This document shows, in pieces, positions 37,977 through 47,000 of a stretch of 64,000 nucleotides of DNA (its first letter is position 1; each line of letters opens with the position of its first letter). Below the pieces are notes generated by a model, which saw only the letters and a program-made list of their open reading frames with translations, was not told where the DNA came from and did no database searches. Source of the stretch: Propionicimonas sp. Its GTDB lineage: Bacteria; Actinomycetota; Actinomycetes; Propionibacteriales; Propionibacteriaceae. The translations under genes were made by a program, and so were the position numbers. The stretch is taken from NCBI RefSeq assembly GCF_029975155.1, contig NZ_JARKPQ010000139.1:1-64000 (forward strand), in the 5' to 3' direction.

Positions 37977-38024
37977 GCAAGGTGGACTGAGACCGTCGAC
38001 GTCGACGGTCTCAGTCCACCTTGC
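37977..38024. repeat. Perfect 48-base palindrome between rhaI and rhaM
   Basis: 24-base arms with no spacer: GCAAGGTGGACTGAGACCG then TCGAC, followed by its exact complement. As RNA it can form a hairpin of about 22 bp with a tetraloop. It lies in a minus-strand operon 30 bases upstream of rhaM, so it may be an RNA processing or attenuation element. I see no second copy in the window. Confidence 0.95.
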
Positions 38025-38075
38025 GCGGGTGGTGGGTGGACCGGAACCGGGGACGGTTCCGGACTCGGTCCGAAC

Positions 38076-39242
38076 TCAGGCGCCCCAGCCGGCATGGGTG
38101 CCGCCGACGCGCTCCTCGGCGATCTTGGCGAGGTAGCCGGTGGCGGCGAAGGCCTTCATCGGGTCAGCCGGCAGACCGCGGGACTCCCGCCAGGCGGCCA
38201 GGTCGGCCCGCACGTCGGTGTAGAAGGCATCCATGAACACCTGGTTCGCGCCGAGCACGTCACCGGCGTCCTGCGCCTCCTTCAACGCGACCGCATCGAC
38301 CAGCAAGGCCTTGGCGGTCATCTCCTGCACATTCAACACCGACCGGATCTGGCCAGGGATCTTGTCCTCCACGTTGTGACACTGGTCCAGCATGAACGCC
38401 ACCGGCGAGCCCGGGCCATACCCGCCGCCACGAATCACCTCATACAGGATCCGGAACAACTGGAACGGATCCGCCGCACCCACGATCAGATCATCATCGG
38501 CATAGAACCGCGAGTTGAAGTCGAACGAACCCAACTTCCCCAGCCGCAACAACTGCATCACGACGAACTCGATGTTCGTACCCGGCGCGTGATGCCCGGT
38601 ATCCAGACACACCATCGCCTTGGGGCCCAACGTCGCGCACTGCACATACGAGGTGCCCCAGTCCGGCACATCGGTGTGATAGAACGCCGGCTCGAAGAAC
38701 TTGTATTCCAACACCATCCGCTGCCCAGGCCCCAGCCGGTCATAGATCCTCGCCAAGCTGTCCGCCAGCCGGTCCTGCCGCCCCCGCAGATCGCCCTGGC
38801 CCGGATAGTTCGAGCCGTCGGCCAACCAGATCTTCAAATCACGCGACCCGGTCGCGTACATGATCTCGATGCACTCCAGATGATGGTCGACAGCCTTCTG
38901 CCGAACCACCGGATCCACATGGGTCAACGACCCGAACTTGTACGCCTCGTCCTGGAACGTGTTGGAGTTGACCGTGCCCAACGCCACACCCAGATCCCCG
39001 GCATAGGACGCGAGCGCCGCGTAGTCGTCCACCCTGTCCCACGGAATGTGCAGCGCCACCCTCGGCGCCAACCCGGTGAACCGGTGCACCTGCGCGGCAT
39101 CGGCGAGCTTCTCCCGCACCGTCCGCGGCGTGCCCGGCGTACCGAACACCTTGAACCTGGTCCCCGAGTTCCCGAACGCCCAAGAAGGCAGCTCGATGGC
39201 CTGCAGGGCCAGCTGGTCAGTAATCGAATCAAACGTGGTCAT
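38076..39242 (-). CDS. rhaI: L-rhamnose isomerase (RhaI type)
   Basis: 388-residue TIM-barrel isomerase converting L-rhamnose to L-rhamnulose. The blocks RVALHIPWDRVDDYAAL, DLKIWLADGSNYPGQGD, KFFEPAFYHTD, the metal-ligand stretch MVCLDTGHHAPGTNIEFVV and FDFNSRFYADDDLIVG match the non-coli RhaI family. Zinc/manganese ligands (Glu, Asp, His, Asp) appear kept. It follows the binding-protein gene, separated by a strong hairpin. Confidence 0.95.
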   Translation of the reverse strand: MTTFDSITDQLALQAIELPSWAFGNSGTRFKVFGTPGTPRTVREKLADAAQVHRFTGLAPRVALHIPWDRVDDYAALASYAGDLGVALGTVNSNTFQDEAYKFGSLTHVDPVVRQKAVDHHLECIEIMYATGSRDLKIWLADGSNYPGQGDLRGRQDRLADSLARIYDRLGPGQRMVLEYKFFEPAFYHTDVPDWGTSYVQCATLGPKAMVCLDTGHHAPGTNIEFVVMQLLRLGKLGSFDFNSRFYADDDLIVGAADPFQLFRILYEVIRGGGYGPGSPVAFMLDQCHNVEDKIPGQIRSVLNVQEMTAKALLVDAVALKEAQDAGDVLGANQVFMDAFYTDVRADLAAWRESRGLPADPMKAFAATGYLAKIAEERVGGTHAGWGA

Positions 39243-39283
39243 CTCGGGGTTCTCTTCTTGCAGTGATGATGTCGAGCAGGGGT

Positions 39284-39319
39284 GCCGTGGCGCCCGGCTG
39301 TGGGGCCGGGCGCCACGGC
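39284..39319 (-). terminator. 15-bp hairpin after the binding-protein gene
   Basis: GCCGTGGCGCCCGGC (39284-39298), six-base loop, exact complement (39305-39319). It is nine bases after the rhaS stop codon and before rhaI. Without a T-run it more likely stabilises the upstream mRNA, as commonly found after binding-protein genes, than ends transcription. Confidence 0.7.
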
Positions 39320-39328
39320 CCTGACAAC

Positions 39329-40366
39329 TCAGAAGTTGAAGTTGTCGATGTTGTCGGCGTTGAACTTGTACGGATCGCCGAGCAGGACGGTCTGGTCGGC
39401 CCCCACGGTGTAGGCGCCGAGCTTGCCGGCGGTGAACTTGTCACCCTCGGCGCCGGTGATGGTGCCGTCAGCCAGTGCCTTGATGGCGAACACGGTCAGG
39501 TAGCCCAGATCCTCGGGGTTCCACAGGGCGAACTCCTTCACGGTGCCGTCCTTGACGAACGCCCGCATGTCGTTCGGGGTGCCGAGACCGGTGACCATGA
39601 CCTTGCCCTTGGCGTCCGAGGTGGACACGTAGCGGGCAGCGGCCGCGATACCGACCGTGGTCGGCGCGACGATCACCTTCAGCTTCGGGTGCTTCTGCAG
39701 CAGCGACGCGGTCTCGTCGAACGACTTCTGGTCCTGGTCGTCGCCGTAGGCGACCTCGACCAGCTTGATGTCGGGGTGGTTGGCCTTCAGATCGGCCTTC
39801 ATCGCGTCGATCCAGGCGTTCTGGTTGGTCGCGTTCGCCGTGGCCGACAGGATCGCGATCTCGCCCGAACCGCCGGACTGGTCGACGGCCATCTCCACCA
39901 GCACCTTCGCGATGCCCTCGGACGTGGCCTGGTTGATGAACAGGTCGCGGCAGGTCGGCGCGTCGGAGTCGAAGGTCACGACCTTCACCCCGGCCGCCTG
40001 GGCTGCCTTGACCGAGTCGCACAGCGCGGTCTGGTCGTTCGCGGACAGCGCGATCGCGGACACCTTCTGCTGGGTCGCGGTCTCGATGTACTGCACCTGG
40101 GCGTCGGCGGCAGCCTCGGCCGGTCCGACCTGCTCGGTGGTGGCGCCGATCTCCTTCGCGGCCGCCTCCATGCCCTTGGTCGAGGTGTCGAAGTACGGGT
40201 TGCCCAGGTTCTTCGGCAGGATCGTGATCTTCAGGTCGCCAGCAGCCGAGCCCGGGGTGTCGGAGGCACCGGCCGCCGGCGTCCCGGTGACGGTGGGCGT
40301 CGTGCAGGCGCTCATCAGCACCAAGGCAGCGGCCGACAGCGCGACCGCGGTCTTCGTGAACTTCAT
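39329..40366 (-). CDS. rhaS: Rhamnose ABC transporter substrate-binding lipoprotein
   Basis: 345-residue extracytoplasmic lipoprotein of the RbsB/RhaS class. A signal peptide (KFTKTAVALSAAALVLM) ends at lipobox Cys21 in MSAC. The mature chain has the two-lobe periplasmic-binding fold starting KITILPKNLGNPYFD, typical of RhaS, with AIALSANDQTALCDSVKAA and PTTVGIAAAARYV. Co-located with rhaI, rhaB, and rhaM, which supports L-rhamnose as ligand. The symbol follows the Rhizobium naming. Confidence 0.95.
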   Translation of the reverse strand: MKFTKTAVALSAAALVLMSACTTPTVTGTPAAGASDTPGSAAGDLKITILPKNLGNPYFDTSTKGMEAAAKEIGATTEQVGPAEAAADAQVQYIETATQQKVSAIALSANDQTALCDSVKAAQAAGVKVVTFDSDAPTCRDLFINQATSEGIAKVLVEMAVDQSGGSGEIAILSATANATNQNAWIDAMKADLKANHPDIKLVEVAYGDDQDQKSFDETASLLQKHPKLKVIVAPTTVGIAAAARYVSTSDAKGKVMVTGLGTPNDMRAFVKDGTVKEFALWNPEDLGYLTVFAIKALADGTITGAEGDKFTAGKLGAYTVGADQTVLLGDPYKFNADNIDNFNF

Positions 40367-40470
40367 AGCAGGTTCCTTTCGGTTGTGGCCCACCAGACCG
40401 GCGTTGGCGCAGTGGGACAGTTGGTTGGGGAGTGACCCCCTGTGGACGGGGTTGCCCCCGCTGATTTCGC

Positions 40471-41496
40471 CTAGCCCCCGGCTGTCGCCGAGGTGGGTTT
40501 GACTCTCCGGTTCTGGATCCAGGTGATCAGTGAGCCGGCCACCACTGAACCGATCAGCAGCACGCCGGTGATGATCTTGATGACCTCGGCGGTCACGCCG
40601 ACCAGTCGCAACGCGCTCGAGAGCGCGCCGATCAGCAGGACGCCGGCGACGACGCCGTGCAGCGCCCCGATGCCGCCGAACACCGACACTCCGCCCAGCA
40701 CGACGGCCGCGATCACCTGCAGTTCGAGGCCGTCGCCCACGTCGCCACGGGCGGTGCCGCGCAGCAGGGTCCAGTAGATGCCGCCCATCGCCGAGAGGGT
40801 GCCGGCGAGGACGAACAGGATCGTCCGCGTGCGTTCCCGGTTGACCCCGGAGAAGGCGGCGGCCTCGGAGTTCAGGCCGATCGCGTACACCCCGCGGCCG
40901 AACCGGGTGAAGTGGAGGACGTAGACGAAGGCCGCCAGCAGCAGCACGAAGATCACGATGATGAACGGGATCCCGGTGTGGCCGATCTCGTACTTGGTGA
41001 GGTCCGTCCAGGCCTGCGGGAACTTGGTGATGGTCGAGGTGCCGAGCAGGCCGACAGCGATGCCGCGGAACAGGGCCATCGTGCCGATCGTCACCGCCAG
41101 TGCGGGCAGTCCGATCCTGGTGACCAGCAGGCCGTTGAGCAGGCCGCCGGCCGCGCCGACGACCAGCACGATCACCATCGCGAGCTCGAACGGCACGCCG
41201 GACGCGTACAGCAGGCCGAGCAGCGAGCAGGACAGGCCGACCATCGAGCCCACCGAGATGTCGATGTCGCCGGTGATCATCACCAGCGCCATCGGCAGCG
41301 CGATGATCAGCGTCGCGAACATGTCGCGCAGCAGGTTGTAGGCGGTGAGCCGGTCGGCGAAGTAGGGGACGGCGATACTGGCGACCAGCAGCGTGACCGC
41401 GAGCAGCGCGACGATCGCCATCTCGCGGGTCAGGAAGACCCGCTTCCACAGTGGCTGGCCGTAGTCGGGGTAGGCCTGGACGGCGACGGCGCTCAC
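40471..41496 (-). CDS. rhaQ: Rhamnose ABC transporter permease RhaQ
   Basis: 341-residue permease from a GTG at 41496 that overlaps the stop of the preceding permease (GTGA). Eight to ten membrane helices, RbsC/RhaQ-type, including FATLIIALPMALVMITGDIDISVGSMVGL, split here as visible blocks ALPMALVMITGDIDIS and LPALAVTIGTMALFRGI. The EAAAF-like coupling region (NSEAAAFSGV) matches the ribose-class importers. Confidence 0.94.
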   Translation of the reverse strand: MSAVAVQAYPDYGQPLWKRVFLTREMAIVALLAVTLLVASIAVPYFADRLTAYNLLRDMFATLIIALPMALVMITGDIDISVGSMVGLSCSLLGLLYASGVPFELAMVIVLVVGAAGGLLNGLLVTRIGLPALAVTIGTMALFRGIAVGLLGTSTITKFPQAWTDLTKYEIGHTGIPFIIVIFVLLLAAFVYVLHFTRFGRGVYAIGLNSEAAAFSGVNRERTRTILFVLAGTLSAMGGIYWTLLRGTARGDVGDGLELQVIAAVVLGGVSVFGGIGALHGVVAGVLLIGALSSALRLVGVTAEVIKIITGVLLIGSVVAGSLITWIQNRRVKPTSATAGG

Positions 41497-42527
41497 GGCT
41501 CCATCCTTTCCGCGATCAGCTTTCGTTTCTGCCGGTCGGCGAGCACCCGGTCGAGGATGATCGCGCCGAGGATCAGGGCGCCGACGACTGCGCGCTGCCA
41601 GAACGACTGGATGCCGAGGACGGGCAGCGCGGAGTTGATCGTGGCCAGCAGGATGGCGCCGAAGGCGGCACCGATCACCGTCCCGGAGCCGCCGGTGATC
41701 GCCACGCCGCCGATCACCGCGGCGCCGATCGCCTGCAGTTCGTAGCCGGTGCCGGCGTTGGACGCAATCGTGCCATAGCGGGCGGCAAACATGACGCCGG
41801 CCAGGCCGGCCATGGCGCCCGAGACCACGAAGGACATCAGCATCCGCTGCCGGACCGGCAGGCCGTACAGCTCGGCCGCCTCGGGAGCGGACCCGATCGC
41901 GTACAGCTCGCGGCCGGAGCGGGTGTTGTGGAGGTACCAGGCGGCGACCAGCAGCACCACGACCGCGAGGATCGTGAGCGCCGGGATCCCGACCACCTGC
42001 GCGTTGCCGAAGGCCAGGAAGTCCTGACCCATCTGGGAGGCGTTGATCCGGGTCGAGCCGGCCCAGAGGATGTTGATGCCGCGGAAGATGTACATCGTGC
42101 CGAGCGTGATCACCATGCCGGGCACCTTGGCCACGGCGACCAGGCCGCCGTTCAGCAGTCCGAGCAGCCCGCCGAACGCGGTGCCGAGCAGGAACGCGAC
42201 CACTGCCGGCATCGAGGGCCAGGCGATGTAGACCGAGCCCACCAGGAAGGCGGTGAGCCCCATGGTCGAGCCCACCGAGAGGTCGACCGAGCGGGTGATG
42301 ATCACGAACGCGACGCCGATCGCCAGCACCATGTAGATCGCCGGGTTCAGCAGCAGGTTGCGCCACCCGTCCGCGCTGAAGACGAAGGTCGGGCTGACCG
42401 CGGCGGTGGCCACCACCATGAGCAGGAAGGCCGCCAGGATCGAGGTCTCCCGCCGGCGCAGCAGGCCGAGCAGGCGGCTGCCGACGCCGGCGGTGCCGAC
42501 GTGGGCAAGGGTCACCTCGGTGCTCAT
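41493..42527 (-). CDS. rhaP: Rhamnose ABC transporter permease RhaP
   Basis: 344-residue permease with multiple membrane helices, for example FVIITRSVDLSVGSTMGL and GMVITLGTMYIFRGINIL. The coupling loop has SAPEAAELYGLPV. It pairs with RhaQ as a heterodimer in the membrane. Two-permease ribose-class importers are the usual design for rhamnose (RhaP plus RhaQ). It lies between the ATPase and RhaQ genes and overlaps RhaQ by four bases. Confidence 0.94.
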   Translation of the reverse strand: MSTEVTLAHVGTAGVGSRLLGLLRRRETSILAAFLLMVVATAAVSPTFVFSADGWRNLLLNPAIYMVLAIGVAFVIITRSVDLSVGSTMGLTAFLVGSVYIAWPSMPAVVAFLLGTAFGGLLGLLNGGLVAVAKVPGMVITLGTMYIFRGINILWAGSTRINASQMGQDFLAFGNAQVVGIPALTILAVVVLLVAAWYLHNTRSGRELYAIGSAPEAAELYGLPVRQRMLMSFVVSGAMAGLAGVMFAARYGTIASNAGTGYELQAIGAAVIGGVAITGGSGTVIGAAFGAILLATINSALPVLGIQSFWQRAVVGALILGAIILDRVLADRQKRKLIAERMEP

Positions 42528-42588
42528 GCGGGGTCCCCGCGGAGTTGTTCGGGGGAGCGCAGCGGAGGAGAAGAACTCTGTGGGGTGC

Positions 42589-44106
42589 TCATGCCGAGAC
42601 CTCCTCGGGGGCGTGGGTGGCGGCGAACATGACCGTCTCGGGGGTGGCCTCGGCGCGGGTGAGTTCGGCGGTGAGGCGTCCCTCGTGCATGACGAGGACG
42701 CGGTCGGCCATCCCGAGGACTTCGGGCAGCTCGGACGAGATCATCAGGATCGCCAGCCCCTCACCGGCCAGCTCCGACATGCGGCGGTGCACCTCGGACT
42801 TCGTGCCCACGTCGATGCCGCGGGTGGGCTCGTCGATGATCAGCAGGGCCGGGTGGGTGGCCAGCCACTTGGCGAGGACGACCTTCTGCTGGTTGCCGCC
42901 CGAGAGCGTGCCGGCCTGTGTGTCGAGCGCCGCGCACTTCACCTCGAGCGCCCGCGCCCATTCCTGCGCGGCCGCGTTCTCGGCCCTGCGGGTGATCACG
43001 CCACCACGAACCAGCCTGCCGCGGATGGCGTCGGTGATGTTGGTGGCGATCGCAGCTTCGAGGACGAGGCCCTGCTGCCGGCGGTCCTCGGGGACGAAGC
43101 CGATCCCGGCCTTCATCGCTTCCGCCGGGTTGCTCCTGGGCAGCGGGGCGCCCTTCAGCCGGACTTCCCCGTCGATGTACGGGTCCACCCCGAAGACCGC
43201 GCGCGCGACCTCGGACCGTCCGGCCCCGACCAGTCCGGCCAGGGCGACGATCTCGCCGGCCCGGACGTCGAAGCTGATGTCGGCGAATAGACCGGGCGAG
43301 GTGAGCCCGCGAACCTCGAGCACCGGGTCACCGATCGGCGCCTCGATCTTCGGAAAGAGCTCGTTGACGTCGCGGCCGACCATCATCCGCACGATCGCCG
43401 GGACGTTGGTCGCCGCCGTCGGCACGGTCGAGATGTAGCTGCCGTCCCGCATCACGGTGATCGTGTCGCAGAGCGAGAACACCTCGTCGAAGCGGTGAGA
43501 GATGAACATCAGCGCGCGGCCCTCGTCGCGCAGGCTGCGGGCGACCGCGAACAGCCGCTCCACCTCGACACCGGACAGGGCCGCGGTGGGCTCGTCCATG
43601 ATCATGACCTTGGCATCGAGGGAGATCGCCTTGGCGATCTCGATGATCTGCTGGTCGGCGATCGACAATCCCTGCGCCGGGCGGTCGGGGTCGATTGACA
43701 CGCCCAGCCGCTGCATCAGCTGCAGCACCTCGGCGCGCATCGCGGCCCGGTCGATCCGGCCGAACCGTCCCACGGGCTGACGCCCCATGAAGACGTTCTC
43801 GGTCACCGACAGGTCGGGGAACAGCGTCGGCTCCTGGTAGATCACCGCGATGCCGGCGGCCTTGGACTCGGCGGTGGAACGGAAGTTGACCGGCCGCCCT
43901 TCGAGCTCGAAGGTGCCGGTGTCCCGGTGGTAGAGCCCCGCCATGATCTTGACCAGCGTCGACTTGCCGGCACCGTTCTCGCCGACCACGGCGTGGATGG
44001 AGTGGGCGCGCAGGGTCAGGTCCGCGTTCCGCAGAGCCACCACGGCCCCGAAGCTCTTGGAGACGCCCTTGAGTTCGAGTACCGGGCTTGCGTCGTTACT
44101 CTGCAT
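42589..44106 (-). CDS. rhaT: Rhamnose ABC transporter ATPase RhaT (two nucleotide-binding domains)
   Basis: 505-residue fused double ATPase of the RbsA/RhaT class. First half: GENGAGKST, QEPTLFPDL, LSIADQQIIEIAKA, MIMDEPTAAL, ISHR. Second half: GLVGAGRSEVARAVF, LSGGNQQKVVLAKW and LLIIDEPTRGIDVGTK, with the usual degenerate Walker A. Start at 44106 has GGAGG seven bases upstream; an upstream in-frame ATG at 44136 overlaps the operator. First gene of the transporter operon. Confidence 0.95.
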   Translation of the reverse strand: MQSNDASPVLELKGVSKSFGAVVALRNADLTLRAHSIHAVVGENGAGKSTLVKIMAGLYHRDTGTFELEGRPVNFRSTAESKAAGIAVIYQEPTLFPDLSVTENVFMGRQPVGRFGRIDRAAMRAEVLQLMQRLGVSIDPDRPAQGLSIADQQIIEIAKAISLDAKVMIMDEPTAALSGVEVERLFAVARSLRDEGRALMFISHRFDEVFSLCDTITVMRDGSYISTVPTAATNVPAIVRMMVGRDVNELFPKIEAPIGDPVLEVRGLTSPGLFADISFDVRAGEIVALAGLVGAGRSEVARAVFGVDPYIDGEVRLKGAPLPRSNPAEAMKAGIGFVPEDRRQQGLVLEAAIATNITDAIRGRLVRGGVITRRAENAAAQEWARALEVKCAALDTQAGTLSGGNQQKVVLAKWLATHPALLIIDEPTRGIDVGTKSEVHRRMSELAGEGLAILMISSELPEVLGMADRVLVMHEGRLTAELTRAEATPETVMFAATHAPEEVSA

Positions 44107-44122
44107 CGGGCCTCCGTTGGCG

Positions 44123-44149
44123 TTGAAACGTTCCATACGAACGATTCAA
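44123..44149. promoter_or_regulatory. Two LacI-type half-palindromes upstream of rhaT
   Basis: TTGAAACGTTCCAT at 44123-44136 and, in the other orientation, TACGAACGATTCAA at 44136-44149. Both match the TTGAATCGTTTCA motif. The pair starts 17 bases before the rhaT start codon. Confidence 0.65.
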
Positions 44150-44176
44150 GACACTACGCACGCAGAGCGCGCGATG

Positions 44177-45223
44177 TCAACCCTTCCGGCGACTCCGGGG
44201 TTGGGTCGAGCGACGGGCCACCAGCTGCGGAGTGAACCGGACCGCCTCGTGCTGGTGCGGACGGCCGCCGTCCGCGGCCTCGATCTCCCTGGTCAACAAT
44301 TCAGCGGACTTGCGTCCGATGTCCTCACGCGGCTGCCGGATCGACGACAGCGGGACGGCGGCGGCCGCGGCGAACGCGATGTCGTCGTAGCCGATGATCG
44401 CGATGTCGTCCGGCACCCGCAGGCCTGCGGTGACGAAGCCCTGCAGCAGGCCGATCGCGACGAGGTCACAGGCCGCGAACACCGCCGTCGGCCGCTCGGC
44501 CTCAGCCAACGCGGCGATCTCGCCCGCGCCGCTGACCCCGTCCGCGATTCCGAGAGCCGGCGTGCTCACCGCCAGCAACGAGACCCCGTCGCCGGCCTGC
44601 TCCACCGCCAGCTCCATCCCGCGGCGGCGGTCGCGCACCTGGGCGAGCGAACTGGGGCCGCCGACGAAGGCGAGCCGTTGATGACCCTGGTCCAGCAGGT
44701 GCTGGCCCGCCAGCCGGCCGCCGGCGAGGTCGTCCACACCGACCGAGCAGAAGTCCGCCCCGCTGCCGACCCGGTCGACCAGCACCACGGGGATTCCCCG
44801 TTGGCGCAGCCGCAGCACGCGCTCGGCACTGTCCTCGATCGGAGCGAACAGCACTCCGCCGACCCGCTGCTGTTCGAACCGCTCCAGCAGGGTGAGTTCG
44901 CGGTCGGGATTCTGGTCACTGTTGCCGATGTGCACGGAGTACTGCTGCTCGTAGAGCAGTTCCTCCGCACCTCTGGCGACGTCGGTGAAGAACGGGTTGG
45001 CGATGTCCATCACCACCATGCCGATCGATCGGCTGCGGCCCGCGCGGAGCTGGCGGGCCGACTCGTTGGGCACCCAGCCGAGCTTGTCGATCGCGTCCTG
45101 CACACGCTGCCTGGTGGCGTCCGACACTCGCTCCGGAGAATTCAACACATTGGAGACCGTGCCCACCGACACCCGCGCGAGCGTCGCAACATCGCGCATG
45201 CTCACCGAGCTTCTGCTGCTCAT
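44177..45223 (-). CDS. LacI-family transcriptional regulator, probable rhamnose regulator
   Basis: 348 residues from ATG 45223, chosen because GAGGGA lies seven bases upstream; in-frame ATG codons at 45229 and 45250 have poorer spacing. The HTH is VSMRDVATLARVSVGTVSNVLN with the hinge helix VPNESARQLRAGRSR. The ligand domain follows the RbsB-like pattern (MDIANPFFTDVARG, GRPHQ tail). It is upstream of and on the same strand as rhaT, with operators on both sides, so it should repress the transporter, rhaB and the neighbouring block. Confidence 0.93.
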   Translation of the reverse strand: MSSRSSVSMRDVATLARVSVGTVSNVLNSPERVSDATRQRVQDAIDKLGWVPNESARQLRAGRSRSIGMVVMDIANPFFTDVARGAEELLYEQQYSVHIGNSDQNPDRELTLLERFEQQRVGGVLFAPIEDSAERVLRLRQRGIPVVLVDRVGSGADFCSVGVDDLAGGRLAGQHLLDQGHQRLAFVGGPSSLAQVRDRRRGMELAVEQAGDGVSLLAVSTPALGIADGVSGAGEIAALAEAERPTAVFAACDLVAIGLLQGFVTAGLRVPDDIAIIGYDDIAFAAAAAVPLSSIRQPREDIGRKSAELLTREIEAADGGRPHQHEAVRFTPQLVARRSTQPRSRRKG

Positions 45224-45261
45224 CGCCATTCCCTCGTCGCCGTTGGTCACGATTAGATCAC

Positions 45262-45286
45262 AAAAACCGATTCATTGAACCGTATC
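45262..45286. promoter_or_regulatory. LacI-type operator upstream of the regulator gene
   Basis: Contains AACCGATTCA (TGAATCGGTT on the other strand) directly followed by TTGAACCGTATC, two imperfect copies of the TTGAATCGTTTCA motif. It implies autoregulation. Confidence 0.58.
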
Positions 45287-45320
45287 AGTGGATCACGTTT
45301 GACCGGCCGCCCACCATCGC

Positions 45321-45599
45321 TCGTCGAGCCTGTCGAGACGCCACTACCCCTTCCGTCATCCTGGCGAACGCCGGGATCCCCGACACCCGACCGGCAACGC
45401 ACGTCACGGGATCCCGGATCAAGCCCGGGACGACGACGGATCAAGCCCGGGACGACGCGATTCCCCTTCCGTCATCCCGGCGAACGCCGGGATCCCGGTC
45501 ACCCGACCGGCAACGCACGTCACGGGATCCCGGATCAAGCCCGGGATGACGACGGATCAAGCCCGGGACGACGACGGATCAAGCCGGGATGACGACGGG
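45321..45599. repeat. Array of family A and B repeats with a 116-base duplication
   Basis: Fills the 386-base gap between the LacI gene and sppA. A family A unit lies at 45322-45339. A block starting CCCCTTCCGTCATC occurs at 45347 and again at 45463, a 116-base direct repeat covering a B element, a CGACCGGCAACGCACGTCAC spacer and a GGATCAAGCCCGGGA unit. GACGACGGATCAAGCC recurs with period 21 at 45548 and 45569. No gene is visible. Confidence 0.9.
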
Positions 45600-45609
45600 G
45601 ACGGACGCC

Positions 45610-46857
45610 TCAGCCGCAGGCGGTCGCCGGCTCACCGTGGTAGACGAGGACGCGCGGAGTGCTGCCGCAGATCGACGCTGCCGGCTTCTCGCCCGTCTTG
45701 AGCGCCGGCGCGTGCCCGGGCACCCGGGCCTCGGCGCCCAGCAGCTGCTCCAGCATGGACGGCGCCGCCGGCGTCACCACCCTGGTGTCGTCCGGGTCGA
45801 CGCCCATCGCCGTCGCCGCGTGCCGGTACGCCTCGTCGATGCCCATCTGGGAATCGATCAGGCCGTTGGCGATCGCGGTCTTCGGGTCGAAGATGTGCGC
45901 GCCGAGCTTCTCGGTGATGAAGGACGGCTCGAGGTCACGTCCCTTCGCCACCGCGTCGACGAAGTCGTCGTAGACGTTCTTCATGCCAGCCATCAGGGTG
46001 TCCCGCTCCTCCTTCCTCATGTCCCGGAACGGGTTGCCGAAGTCCTTGTCCCTGCCCATGGTCAGGTAGGTCTGCTCGATGCCACCCTCGGTCTCGATGC
46101 CGGGGGTGAACGCCGTCCCGGTGATCGCCTTGACGTCCTTGTACCGCTCGAACGGCCCGTAGATGACGCCGATGCTGCCGATCAGCGATCCGTAGTCGGC
46201 GATGATCTCGTCCGCGCCGGCCATCGTGTACATGCCGCCCGACGCCGACATGCCCTGCACATGGGCAATGACCTTCTTCTGCGTGCGCTGCTGGTAGCGC
46301 GCGATCGCGTCCGCCATGGCCTTCGAGCCGTTGATCGAGCCGCCCGGGGTGTTCAGCACCAGGAGCAGGCCCGCCGCGTCGTCCGCGTCGAGCGCGTCGA
46401 TCTGCCGGGCGAGCTCGTAGCCGTAGGTGCCGCCGGTGAGCGTCGAACCGTCGCTGGAGCCGGCGAGGATCGTCCCGGTCACGAAGACCGCCCGGATCTG
46501 GTTCTTCGCCGACGCCGAGCCCCAGATCGTCTGCAGGCCAGGCCCGGCAGCCCCCGCAGAGGCAGCTCCCGCGAACAGGCCACCCAGGACCAGCGAGGAG
46601 ACGATCATGCCGATCGCCAGCACGGCGCCGAGGCCGATGCCTGCGCCCGCCCCCGCTCCGAAGCCTCGTGCGAACGAGCCCTTCGCCCGCGCCGGTGGCG
46701 GCGTGACGTGCTGCGGTGGCGCGGTCGGCACCCAGCCGTACGGCGGCTGCGCCACCGGTGGCCAGGCGCCCTGCGGTGGCTGCGGGACGGCCGACGTCCC
46801 CGCGGCGGGCGGAACAGTGCTGGCGGACGGCCGTGCGGACGGATCGGGTGTGCTCAT
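45610..46857 (-). CDS. sppA: S49 signal-peptide peptidase SppA-type membrane protease
   Basis: 415-residue membrane-anchored serine protease that degrades cleaved signal peptides. A Pro/Gln-rich cytosolic N-terminus (about 1-55) is followed by one membrane segment (GIGLGAVLAIGMIVSSLVLGG split around residue 75). The protease domain has the nucleophile Ser in MSASGGMYTMAGADEI and the Lys base in GSINGSKAMAD. The start at 46857 is preceded by a usable GGAG-like site in the reverse strand; the frame continues upstream without purpose. Divergent from glyA. Confidence 0.92.
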   Translation of the reverse strand: MSTPDPSARPSASTVPPAAGTSAVPQPPQGAWPPVAQPPYGWVPTAPPQHVTPPPARAKGSFARGFGAGAGAGIGLGAVLAIGMIVSSLVLGGLFAGAASAGAAGPGLQTIWGSASAKNQIRAVFVTGTILAGSSDGSTLTGGTYGYELARQIDALDADDAAGLLLVLNTPGGSINGSKAMADAIARYQQRTQKKVIAHVQGMSASGGMYTMAGADEIIADYGSLIGSIGVIYGPFERYKDVKAITGTAFTPGIETEGGIEQTYLTMGRDKDFGNPFRDMRKEERDTLMAGMKNVYDDFVDAVAKGRDLEPSFITEKLGAHIFDPKTAIANGLIDSQMGIDEAYRHAATAMGVDPDDTRVVTPAAPSMLEQLLGAEARVPGHAPALKTGEKPAASICGSTPRVLVYHGEPATACG

Positions 46858-47000
46858 GACGACTCCTGCAGAGTGAGTGTCCCTCCACCCTAGGGCGGGC
46901 CACCCACGGGCCCCGCGCGCCACCACGGGAGCACGCAGGTTCGTACGCTCTCGCCACCGGTACAGTGGCCTCCTCCACAGAGTCCACGCAGGAGTGCCCG

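Noticed and set aside
45321-45599. CRISPR array
   Set aside because: The repeats are palindromic, of unequal spacing and length, with repeat-like spacers, and there are no cas genes; they match scattered intergenic elements.
46861-47000. ZTP or glycine riboswitch upstream of glyA
   Set aside because: The leader is short and lacks the conserved cores of either class; only an AGGAG site is clear.
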